Assembly: GCA_934373295.1 (NCBI GenBank)
Contig: CAKROK010000049.1
Coordinates: forward strand, 1-16,688
DNA length: 16,688 nt
Origin: an uncultured Christensenellaceae bacterium
GTDB taxonomy: Bacteria > Bacillota > Clostridia > Christensenellales > Christensenellaceae
Direction of reading: 5' to 3'
This document shows, in pieces, positions 1 to 5,846 of the stretch (position 1 is the stretch's first letter; every line of letters starts with the position of its first letter). The translations under genes and the position numbers were made by a program. Under the pieces are notes generated by a model. It was not told the DNA's origin and made no database searches. It was given only the letters and a program-made list of their open reading frames with translations.

Positions 1-154
1 GCTGTCGCCGCAAAAACTAAGCCCGCCCAGCCCCGCCCCCCGCCGTTGGCGGGGCGGGGCTGGGCGGGCCACTTTCAAGCGCAAGACGGCTCCCGCCGTC
101 TTGCGCTTGAAAGCTGCGCCGCGTACATATAATGGAGCTTTGCTTTAGCAAAGC
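1..154 (-). repeat. Composite hairpin repeat, left copy (cut by window start)
   Basis: A non-coding block of stacked inverted repeats. Hairpin B (21-69) pairs 21-39 with 51-69, a 19-bp, almost pure G/C stem. Hairpin A (72-113) pairs 72-90 with 95-113, a perfect 19-bp stem with loop TCCC and outer arm CTTTCAAGCG. A smaller hairpin (137-143 with 148-154, GCTTTGC/GCAAAGC) lies to the right. Read on the minus strand the order is small hairpin, GTACGCGGCGCAG, hairpin A, AAAGTGGCCCGC with hairpin B, then CTTAGTTTTTGCG. This matches the block at the right end of the window module by module. Elements of this kind are usually dispersed, non-autonomous repeats (REP- or MITE-like); that identity is inferred from two copies only. 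Confidence 0.75.
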
Positions 155-297
155 AACCTTATTATTCAACATACCCACATATTCACACTATCAAAATCAA
201 GCGCGCAAGCAATCCTTTTTCCTCGCTGTCTCTCCCGCCTTATTTTATATGAAGTATGTGTGAACGTTTGCTATTAGGCGCAATAATCGTCTGCAAA
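155..297. other. Intergenic DNA with no recognisable gene
   Basis: A/T-rich stretch between the left repeat and the permease control region. I see no ORF with a ribosome binding site, no tRNA or rRNA, and no purine, guanidine or PRPP riboswitch consensus. The only structure noticed is a weak long-range inverted repeat (TTCACAC at 182-188, GTGTGAA at 258-264), which is within chance expectation. Confidence 0.6.
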
Positions 298-324
298 AAA
301 TACGAACATTCGACACGTTCCGTA
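298..324 (+). promoter_or_regulatory. Putative PurBox-like operator upstream of the permease
   Basis: AAATACGAACATT (298-310) agrees at 12 of 13 positions with the Bacillus PurR PurBox consensus AWWWCCGAACWWT as I recall it. It is followed by an inverted half: TACGAAC (301-307) faces GTTCCGTA (317-324), with one extra base. The site lies about 40 bp upstream of the predicted -35 box. A role for a PurR-type repressor is inference; no purR gene is in the window. Confidence 0.4.
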
Positions 325-337
325 TAAAAATAAAAAA

Positions 338-355
338 ATAGCTCGATATTTGCGA
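338..355 (+). promoter_or_regulatory. Candidate operator shared with the pur promoter region
   Basis: ATAGCTCGATATT (338-350), followed by a CGA at 353-355, closely resembles ATAGTTCGATATA (1876-1888) upstream of the pur promoter; 11 of 13 bases are identical. It also fits the inverted PurBox form at 11 of 13 positions. It sits 8 bp before the -35 box of the permease promoter, where a bound protein could interfere with RNA polymerase. No binding data exist, so the function is a guess. Confidence 0.35.
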
Positions 356-363
356 TTTTGAGG

Positions 364-392
364 TTGACAAGATTCTGAATTTTCTGTAAATT
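364..392 (+). promoter_or_regulatory. Predicted sigma-A promoter of the permease gene
   Basis: A perfect -35 box TTGACA (364-369) is followed after 17 bp by TAAATT (387-392), a 4 of 6 match to the -10 consensus. Transcription would start near 399, leaving a leader of about 64 nt. That leader is too short for a purine riboswitch and contains only a 4-bp hairpin closed by a TTCG loop (409-420). Confidence 0.6.
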
Positions 393-462
393 ATGAATGT
401 ATCATTTTTCGCTTCGGCGATTAACGCAATTTTTAAAATTTATCAGGAGGATACCTCAAGAA

Positions 463-1791
463 ATGGAAAAGTTTTTCAAGATTAAGGAGCGCGGCTCCTC
501 GGTAAAGACGGAGATCATCGCCGGCATTACGACGTTCTTCGCGATGGCGTACATCATCTTCGTTAACCCGAACTATCTCTCTCAGGCCGGTATGGACTTC
601 ACGTCCGTCATGGTCGCGACCTGCCTCTCCGCCGGCATCGGCACGCTGCTTACGGGCTTTATGTCCAACACGCCCTTTGCGCAGGCTCCCGGCATGGGTC
701 TTAACGCATTCTTCACGTTCACCGTTTGCTTCGGCATGGGCTACACCTGGCAGCAGGCTCTGACGATAGTTCTCATTTCGGGTATTATCTTCCTTCTCAT
801 TGCCATTTCTCCCTTAAGGAGCAAGATCATCTCCTCCATCCCCGCGGGTCTCAAGGCGGCGATCTCCGCAGGTATCGGCCTGTTCATCGCATTCATCGGC
901 GCTATTAACAGCGGCAAGGGCATTATATTCCTGAACGGCGAGACCAACATTACCGGTCTTAACCTCAAGGTTGGAGGTGCTTTGAATGTAGATGCACTTC
1001 TCATAATCATCGGTCTTGTCATCACCGCTATCCTTCTCGCTTGGAAGGTCAAGGGCGCGCTCGTTATCGGCATCATCGCTTCTACGGTTATCGGTATCCC
1101 CATGGGCGTTACAAAGCTCCCCGAGTCCTTCGGCGCGATGTTCAACAGCGGCATCAAGCTTGATACTTTCTTCCAGCTCGACTTTGCGGGTCTGTTCGGC
1201 AGCGGCACGGTCCTCGCGGCGATAACAGCAATTATCTCCTTCTTAATGGTCGATATGTTTGATACGGTCGGTACGCTCATCGGCACCGCAGGCAATGCGG
1301 GCATGCTCGATGAGGAGGGTAACCTCCCCGGCGGTGACAGAGCGCTCATCGCGGACGCTATCGCGACCTGCGTAGGCGCTTGCCTCGGTACTTCCACTGT
1401 TACTACCTTCGTTGAGTCCTCCACGGGCATCTCCGAGGGCGGCAGAACGGGCCTTACTTCCGTTGTAGTAGCGATCCTCTTCTTCATCGCTATTATCCTT
1501 GCGCCTGTCGCACATATCATCCCCGGTGCTGCGACTGCGCCCGCGCTCATCATCGTCGGCGTATTCATGATCGGCAACGTTACTAAGGTCGATTGGAAGG
1601 ACATCGAGATCGCGATCCCTGCGTTCCTCACCATGTTCATGATGATAGCGGCTTACTCCATCTCCGATGGTATCGCATTTGGTATAATTTCCTATGTTAT
1701 CATCAAGCTCTGCCGCGGCAAGGTCAAGGAGATCCCCGTACTCATGTACTTCATCTCCGCGCTGTTCATACTCAAGTACATCCTTTCGTAA
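463..1791 (+). CDS. NCS2-family purine (adenine/guanine/hypoxanthine) permease, AzgA/PbuG type
   Basis: A 442-residue, very hydrophobic inner-membrane protein that should import purine bases by proton symport. It belongs to the AzgA branch of NCS2 (B. subtilis PbuG/PbuO type) and has the usual length. Family marks are KTEIIAGITTFFAMAYI (15-31), QAPGMGLNAFF (74-84), DMFDTVGTLIG (264-274), and TSTVTTFVESSTGISEGGRTG from about residue 310. Between 12 and 14 membrane spans are expected. An in-frame ATG at 397 exists but has no ribosome binding site. The ATG at 463 follows AGGAGG (445-450), with a rather long 12-nt spacing, and gives the normal N-terminus. The gene is a separate transcription unit with its own promoter and terminator. 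Its codon use (ATC for Ile, CTC for Leu) differs from the pur genes. The exact base transported cannot be read from sequence. Confidence 0.93.
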   Translation: MEKFFKIKERGSSVKTEIIAGITTFFAMAYIIFVNPNYLSQAGMDFTSVMVATCLSAGIGTLLTGFMSNTPFAQAPGMGLNAFFTFTVCFGMGYTWQQALTIVLISGIIFLLIAISPLRSKIISSIPAGLKAAISAGIGLFIAFIGAINSGKGIIFLNGETNITGLNLKVGGALNVDALLIIIGLVITAILLAWKVKGALVIGIIASTVIGIPMGVTKLPESFGAMFNSGIKLDTFFQLDFAGLFGSGTVLAAITAIISFLMVDMFDTVGTLIGTAGNAGMLDEEGNLPGGDRALIADAIATCVGACLGTSTVTTFVESSTGISEGGRTGLTSVVVAILFFIAIILAPVAHIIPGAATAPALIIVGVFMIGNVTKVDWKDIEIAIPAFLTMFMMIAAYSISDGIAFGIISYVIIKLCRGKVKEIPVLMYFISALFILKYILS

Positions 1792-1813
1792 CAGCGAATT
1801 ACTACTGAAATTT

Positions 1814-1845
1814 AAGGCTTGCAGTTTTTCTGCAAGCCTTTTTTT
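1814..1845 (+). terminator. Rho-independent terminator after the permease gene
   Basis: An 11-bp perfect stem (AAGGCTTGCAG at 1814-1824 pairs with CTGCAAGCCTT at 1830-1840) closes a TTTTT loop and runs into a T-tract ending at 1845. It lies 22 bp after the permease stop and separates that unit from the pur operon. Confidence 0.95.
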
Positions 1846-1875
1846 ATGCAGTATGATTTTTATGTGGCATACCAT

Positions 1876-1899
1876 ATAGTTCGATATATTCCGAATGAT
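1876..1899 (+). promoter_or_regulatory. Candidate operator upstream of the pur promoter
   Basis: An imperfect palindrome TTCGATATATTCCGAA (1880-1895; 12 of 16 positions symmetric) sits inside two overlapping PurBox-like sequences. ATAGTTCGATATA (1876-1888) matches the inverted PurBox at 11 of 13, and TATTCCGAATGAT (1887-1899) matches the forward form less well. It lies about 50 bp upstream of the -35 box. The half-site order and spacing differ from B. subtilis, where forward and inverted boxes are about 16-17 bp apart, so PurR binding is only a possibility. Confidence 0.35.
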
Positions 1900-1944
1900 A
1901 AATAATTCCAATGGGATTTATACGGGTTAAATGGCGAATATAAC

Positions 1945-1973
1945 TTGACAATATGCATCATCTCGTTTACAAT
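1945..1973 (+). promoter_or_regulatory. Sigma-A promoter of the purine operon
   Basis: TTGACA (1945-1950), a 17-bp spacer and TACAAT (1968-1973) make a near-perfect vegetative promoter. The expected start is about 1980, five bases before the first paired base of the riboswitch. This spacing supports both calls. Confidence 0.9.
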
Positions 1974-1984
1974 ATTTGTGTTAG

Positions 1985-2062
1985 GTTCTTTGCGACTGAC
2001 GGAAAAATGTGGAGCACCACAATGGAACAAAGAACATCCTTATGCCGACCGTCTGGGCACAC
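1985..2062 (+). promoter_or_regulatory. ZTP (pfl) riboswitch aptamer controlling the pur operon
   Basis: Senses ZMP/ZTP, the AICAR nucleotides that build up when 10-formyl-THF is limiting. P1 is 8 bp (GTTCTTTG 1985-1992 with CAAAGAAC 2028-2035). The conserved GACTGACGG follows at 1994-2002. P2 is TGTGG/CCACA (2008-2012, 2017-2021). The 3' domain is the family signature CCGACCGTCTGGGCA (2045-2059). The pseudoknot pairs GACGG (1998-2002) with CCGTC (2049-2053); it differs from the more usual GGCG/CGCC in a compensated way, which strongly supports the call. The last bases of the aptamer also form one arm of the terminator at 2055-2092. By analogy with characterised members, ligand binding should block the terminator and turn the operon on. 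Confidence 0.95.
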
Positions 2063-2092
2063 TTTTTCGCAGAGAACAGGTGTGCCCTTTTT
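2055..2092 (+). terminator. Riboswitch-controlled transcription terminator before purE
   Basis: GGGCACAC (2055-2062) pairs with GTGTGCCC (2080-2087), followed by TTTTT (2088-2092) and, after ATG, another T-run. The left arm is shared with the aptamer's conserved CTGGGCA, so aptamer and terminator exclude each other, as in known ZTP switches. The 17-nt loop contains CAGAGAAC (2070-2077), nearly a copy of the P1 3' strand. Confidence 0.93.
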
Positions 2093-2124
2093 ATGTTTTT
2101 TGAGTATTGTTTGGAGGTTTTCTT

Positions 2125-2619
2125 ATGAAAAAAGTTGCAGTCATAATGGGCAGCGACAGCGATCTGCCCGTGGTTGAAAAGGCGATAAACACTTTAAAGG
2201 AGCTCATGTTGCCCTATGAGGTGCATGTGTTTTCCGCGCACAGGACGCCGCTCGAGGCGAAGGAGTTTGCCTGCGGCGCGAGAGAGCGCGGCATCGGCGT
2301 GATAATAGCCGCGGCGGGCATGGCGGCGCACCTCGCGGGCGCTATCGCGGCGAATACGACGCTTCCCGTAATAGGCATTCCCATTAAATCCGCGAATTTG
2401 GGCGGAATGGAGGCGCTTTTATCCACCGTGCAGATGCCCTCCGGCATACCCGTGGCGACGGTCGCGATAGACGGCGCTGCGAACGCGGCGATACTTGCGG
2501 CGCAGATACTCGCCGTCGAGGATGAGGCGATAGAGGAAAGACTGCGCGTGAAAAGGGCGGCGGATACGGCGAAGGTGCTTTCCAAAAACGCAGCTATAGA
2601 AGATAGATTCAATAAATAA
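2125..2619 (+). CDS. purE: PurE, N5-carboxyaminoimidazole ribonucleotide mutase (or AIR carboxylase)
   Basis: Makes CAIR in step 6 of purine synthesis. The protein is 164 residues, normal for PurE. Visible motifs are GSDSD (9-13), SAHRTP (37-42, with the catalytic His at 39), AAAGMAAHLAG (62-72) and QMPSGIPVATVAI (103-115). The pattern is class I (bacterial mutase type) rather than the class II AIR carboxylase pattern with AGRSN. It carries AGMAAHLAG where E. coli-type enzymes have GGAAHLPG. No purK, which makes the N5-CAIR substrate of class I enzymes, is in the operon; it may lie elsewhere or CO2 may be used directly. The start at 2125 is set by GGAGG (2113-2117) seven bases upstream; an in-frame TTG at 2107 has no support. 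It is the first gene after the riboswitch terminator. Confidence 0.95.
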   Translation: MKKVAVIMGSDSDLPVVEKAINTLKELMLPYEVHVFSAHRTPLEAKEFACGARERGIGVIIAAAGMAAHLAGAIAANTTLPVIGIPIKSANLGGMEALLSTVQMPSGIPVATVAIDGAANAAILAAQILAVEDEAIEERLRVKRAADTAKVLSKNAAIEDRFNK

Positions 2620-2648
2620 TTTTTAAGCATATACGGAGGATCATTGCA

Positions 2649-3362
2649 ATGGAAAAAAGAGAACAGATGTATGAGGGCAAGGCGAAAAAGGTCTTTAAGA
2701 CGGACGATGAAAACTACTGCATAGTGGCATATAAGGACGACGCGACTGCGTTCAACGGGCTTAAAAAGGGCACGATAGCGGGAAAGGGCGTCGTGAATAA
2801 CCGCATGAGCAACTTCTTAATGAAGAAGCTAAGCGAGGAGGCGGGCATCCCCACGCACTTTGTGGAGGAGCTTTCCGACCGTGAGACGCTCGTAAAGAGG
2901 GTCAAAATAGTCCCGCTCGAGGTCATCGTGAGGAACATCGCCGCCGGTTCGTTCTCAAAGCGCTTTGGCGTGAAGGAGGGTACGAAGCTTTTACGCCCCA
3001 CGCTGGAGTTCTGCTATAAGGACGACGATCTGGGCGATCCCATGGCGAACAGCTATCACATAGTCGCGTGCGGCTGGGCGACGGAGCAGGAGCTTGAGAC
3101 GATAACGGATTATACCTTCAAGATAAACGACTATCTCAAAAAGTTCTTTGCGTCCGTGGGCGTGGATCTCGTCGACTTCAAGCTCGAGTTCGGCAAAACG
3201 CCCGACGGAACGATCGTCTTAGCCGATGAGATATCCCCCGATACCTGCCGCTTCTGGGACGCAAAGACCCACGAAAAGCTGGATAAGGACCGCTTCAGGA
3301 GGGATCTCGGCAACGTCGAGGGCGCCTATGAAGAGATGATGAGAAGAGTCTTCGGAGAGTGA
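2649..3362 (+). CDS. purC: PurC, SAICAR synthetase
   Basis: Joins CAIR with aspartate using ATP to give SAICAR (step 7), in the cytosol. The protein is 237 residues, the usual size for the stand-alone bacterial enzyme. Signatures are YEGKAKKVF (8-16), PLEVIVRNIAAGS (89-101), LVDFKLEFG (174-182) and LADEISPDTCRFWD (191-204), covering the ATP and CAIR binding elements. The ATG at 2649 follows GGAGG (2635-2639) with a 9-nt spacer. The 29-bp gap from purE is the largest in the operon and holds no terminator or promoter that I can see. The stop is two bases before the purF start. Confidence 0.97.
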   Translation: MEKREQMYEGKAKKVFKTDDENYCIVAYKDDATAFNGLKKGTIAGKGVVNNRMSNFLMKKLSEEAGIPTHFVEELSDRETLVKRVKIVPLEVIVRNIAAGSFSKRFGVKEGTKLLRPTLEFCYKDDDLGDPMANSYHIVACGWATEQELETITDYTFKINDYLKKFFASVGVDLVDFKLEFGKTPDGTIVLADEISPDTCRFWDAKTHEKLDKDRFRRDLGNVEGAYEEMMRRVFGE

Positions 3363-3364
3363 TA

Positions 3365-4810
3365 ATGGCGGGTTTACATGAGGAATGCGGCGTCTTCGGT
3401 ATGTTTTCACAGCATACCGAGGACTTAGCGACAATGGCATATTACGGACTCTATGCGCTTCAGCACAGAGGACAGGAGAGCTGCGGCATCGTGGTGAACG
3501 ATGACGGGCTCTTTTCGTCTTATAAAAATGTAGGACTTGTGGGCGACGTTTTCACGCGCGAGCATTTAGCGGAGCTGGGGCTGGGGAACATGGTCGCGGC
3601 GCACGTGCGCTACGGCACGACGGGTACGGACAGGCGGCTCAACGCGCAGCCCATCGTCGTCAACCACATAAAGGGCAGGATGGCGCTCGCGCATAACGGA
3701 AACCTCACAAACTCGTTCGAGCTGAGGAGCGAGCTTGAGCTTGAAGGCTCGATATTCCACACGACGAGCGACACAGAGGTCATATCATATATGATAACAA
3801 AGGCGCGCCTCACGGAGCCGTCAATCGAGGCGGCGGTCAATAAGGCGATGGATAGGCTGGAGGGCGCGTATTCGCTCGTGATAATGTCTCCCTCAAAGCT
3901 CATCGCGGCGCGGGACAGCCATGGCTTCAGGCCGCTGTGCTACGGCGTGAAAAAGGACGGAACATACGTCGTGGCGAGTGAATCCTGTGCGCTCGACGCA
4001 GTGGGCGCGACGCTCATTCGCGATATCGAGCCGGGCGAGATTCTCGTCATAAGCAAAAAAGGCGTGTATTCCATAACAGATCACTGTAAAAAGTGTGGTA
4101 GGTCGCTGTGCGTGTTTGAATACATCTACTTTGCGCGGCCGGACAGCACGATTGACGGCTGTTCCGTTCACGAGGCGAGGCGGCGCGCGGGCAGGTTTTT
4201 GGCGAAGGAGCATCCCGTCGAGGCGGACGTCGTGATAGGCGTGCCCGATTCCGGGTTAGACGCGGCGGTGGGATATTCCGAGGAATCGGGAATCCCCTAT
4301 AGAATAGGACTTTTGAAGAATAAATACATAGGCAGGACGTTCATATCCCCCGGTCAAAAGACGAGGGAGGATCTCGTCAGGATAAAGCTCAACCCCGTAA
4401 AGAGCGTGCTCGAGGGAAAGCGCGTGGTCATGATAGACGATTCGATAGTGCGCGGCACGACCTGCGCGAGGATAGTCCGCCTGCTGCGTGAGGCGGGCGC
4501 AAAGGAGGTCCACTTCCGCGTATCCGCGCCCCCGTTTATCGGCCCGTGCTTTTACGGAACGGACATCGATTCAAAGGAGATGCTCATAGCGTCCAACCAC
4601 ACGATAGACGAGATAGCCAAAAAGATAGGCGTGGACAGCCTCGGGTATTTGAGCCTTGAGGACGTGAAGCTGCTGTGCGGCGAGGAAAATAAGGACGGCT
4701 TCTGCACGGCGTGCTTTGACGAAAAGTACCCCACGGCCGTACCCAACGACACGAGAAAGAACAGATTTGAGCTGAAGATAAGCGAGAGGCTAAAGGAGAA
4801 AGACGAATGA
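3365..4810 (+). CDS. purF: PurF, amidophosphoribosyltransferase (Fe-S type)
   Basis: Catalyses the committed step: PRPP plus glutamine gives phosphoribosylamine. The 481 residues comprise an N-terminal glutaminase domain and a C-terminal phosphoribosyltransferase domain. Cys8 in HEECGVFG would be the nucleophile after removal of a 7-residue propeptide, shorter than the 11 residues of B. subtilis. The PRPP loop is VVMIDDSIVRGTT (354-366). Four cysteines match the [4Fe-4S] ligands of the B. subtilis enzyme: C249 (LCVFEYIYF), C395 (GPCFYG), C447 and C450 (FCTACF). This makes it the oxygen-sensitive Gram-positive type. A GTG at 3359 is in frame, but the ATG at 3365 has GGAG at 3354-3357 and yields the expected propeptide. 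The stop overlaps the purM start as ATGA. Confidence 0.97.
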   Translation: MAGLHEECGVFGMFSQHTEDLATMAYYGLYALQHRGQESCGIVVNDDGLFSSYKNVGLVGDVFTREHLAELGLGNMVAAHVRYGTTGTDRRLNAQPIVVNHIKGRMALAHNGNLTNSFELRSELELEGSIFHTTSDTEVISYMITKARLTEPSIEAAVNKAMDRLEGAYSLVIMSPSKLIAARDSHGFRPLCYGVKKDGTYVVASESCALDAVGATLIRDIEPGEILVISKKGVYSITDHCKKCGRSLCVFEYIYFARPDSTIDGCSVHEARRRAGRFLAKEHPVEADVVIGVPDSGLDAAVGYSEESGIPYRIGLLKNKYIGRTFISPGQKTREDLVRIKLNPVKSVLEGKRVVMIDDSIVRGTTCARIVRLLREAGAKEVHFRVSAPPFIGPCFYGTDIDSKEMLIASNHTIDEIAKKIGVDSLGYLSLEDVKLLCGEENKDGFCTACFDEKYPTAVPNDTRKNRFELKISERLKEKDE

Positions 4811-5838
4811 AGAGCTACAGCGAGCGTTATAAAGAGGCAGGAGTGGACATAACCGCGGGATACAGGGCGGTCGAGCTGATGAAAAGCCACATCGCGCGGA
4901 CGATCACCGCAGGGGCGATGTCCGATATAGGCGGCTTCGGCGGCCTTTTCGAGCTTGACCTCGAGGGTATAAAAAAGCCCGTTTTAGTCTCCGGCACGGA
5001 CGGCGTAGGCACGAAGCTCAAGCTGGCGTTTTTGATGGATAAGCACGACACCGTGGGCATCGACTGCGTGGCGATGTGCGTAAACGACGTGATATGCACG
5101 GGCGCAAAGCCGCTTTTCTTCTTAGATTACATCGCCTGCGGAAAAAACGTCCCCGAGAGGATAGAGCAGATAGTTTCGGGCGTGTGCGAGGGCTGCGTGC
5201 AGTCGGGCGCGGCGCTCACGGGTGGAGAGACCGCCGAAATGCCCGGCTTTTATCCGGAGGATGAATACGACCTCGCGGGCTTCTGCGTGGGCGTGGTCGA
5301 TAAGGATAAGGTGATAGACAATAAGCGCATGGAGCAGGGGGACGTGATTATCGCGCTGCCCTCGAGCGGCGTACACTCAAACGGCTTTTCCCTCGTGAGA
5401 AAGGTCTTTGACGTGGAAAATAGCGACATCAAAGCGCCCGTCGCGGCGCTCGGCAATAAGAGCATAGGCGAGACGCTGCTAACGCCCACCAAGATATACG
5501 TAAAGCCCATTTTGAAGCTCCTGGAAAACGCGGATATAAAGGGAATATCGCATATAACGGGCGGCGGATTTTATGAGAACATCCCGCGCAGCATCCCCGC
5601 GGGACTCACGGCGGAGATAGATAAAAAGTCGGTCAGAGTTCTGCCCATATTCGACATCATCGCGAGGACGGCGGATATCCCCGAGCGCGATATGTATAAC
5701 ACGTTCAACATGGGCGTGGGCATGAGCATAGTCGTGGCTAAGGATGACGCACAAAAGGCGCTCGACCTGCTTGCGGACGAGGGAGCATACGCGATAGGGC
5801 AGATAGCCAAGGGCGAGGACAAGATCGTCATTTTATAG
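4807..5838 (+). CDS. purM: PurM, phosphoribosylformylglycinamidine cyclo-ligase (AIR synthetase)
   Basis: Closes the imidazole ring in step 5, turning FGAM into AIR with ATP. The protein is 343 residues, a normal length. Seen are DITAGYRAVELMK (14-26), GTDGVGTK (63-70), CVNDVICTGAKPLFFLDY (91-108), GGETAEMPGFY (139-149) and, further on, PSSGVHSNGFSLVR and HITGGGFYENIPR. These are the classical AIR synthetase motifs of the PurM/PurL superfamily. The start overlaps the purF stop by 4 bp (ATGA) and has AAAGGAG at 4792-4798, so translational coupling with purF is likely. purN follows after 8 bp. Confidence 0.97.
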   Translation: MKSYSERYKEAGVDITAGYRAVELMKSHIARTITAGAMSDIGGFGGLFELDLEGIKKPVLVSGTDGVGTKLKLAFLMDKHDTVGIDCVAMCVNDVICTGAKPLFFLDYIACGKNVPERIEQIVSGVCEGCVQSGAALTGGETAEMPGFYPEDEYDLAGFCVGVVDKDKVIDNKRMEQGDVIIALPSSGVHSNGFSLVRKVFDVENSDIKAPVAALGNKSIGETLLTPTKIYVKPILKLLENADIKGISHITGGGFYENIPRSIPAGLTAEIDKKSVRVLPIFDIIARTADIPERDMYNTFNMGVGMSIVVAKDDAQKALDLLADEGAYAIGQIAKGEDKIVIL

Positions 5839-5846
5839 GAGAGAAC

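Noticed and set aside
182..264. Inverted repeat TTCACAC / GTGTGAA
   Set aside because: Seven base pairs separated by about 70 nt; expected by chance in a window of this size.
409..420. TCGC-TTCG-GCGA hairpin in the permease leader as a regulatory element
   Set aside because: Only four base pairs; stable for its size, but no alternative pairing with the ribosome binding site is evident.
397..462. 22-codon N-terminal extension of the permease
   Set aside because: No ribosome binding site precedes the ATG at 397, it falls at the predicted transcription start, and the family begins near the ATG at 463.
155..462. Possible purine or PRPP riboswitch in front of the permease
   Set aside because: No match to the purine aptamer core or the ykkC-type motifs, and the predicted leader is only about 64 nt.
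741..1640. Long minus-strand open frame (299 codons) opposite the permease
   Set aside because: It mirrors the codon structure of the permease, has no ribosome binding site, a composition dominated by simple residues and no recognisable family. It is a shadow frame in GC-rich DNA.
1953..2177. Plus-strand open frame of 74 codons starting before the riboswitch
   Set aside because: It begins before the -10 box, runs through the conserved riboswitch and terminator, and overlaps the start of purE in another frame.
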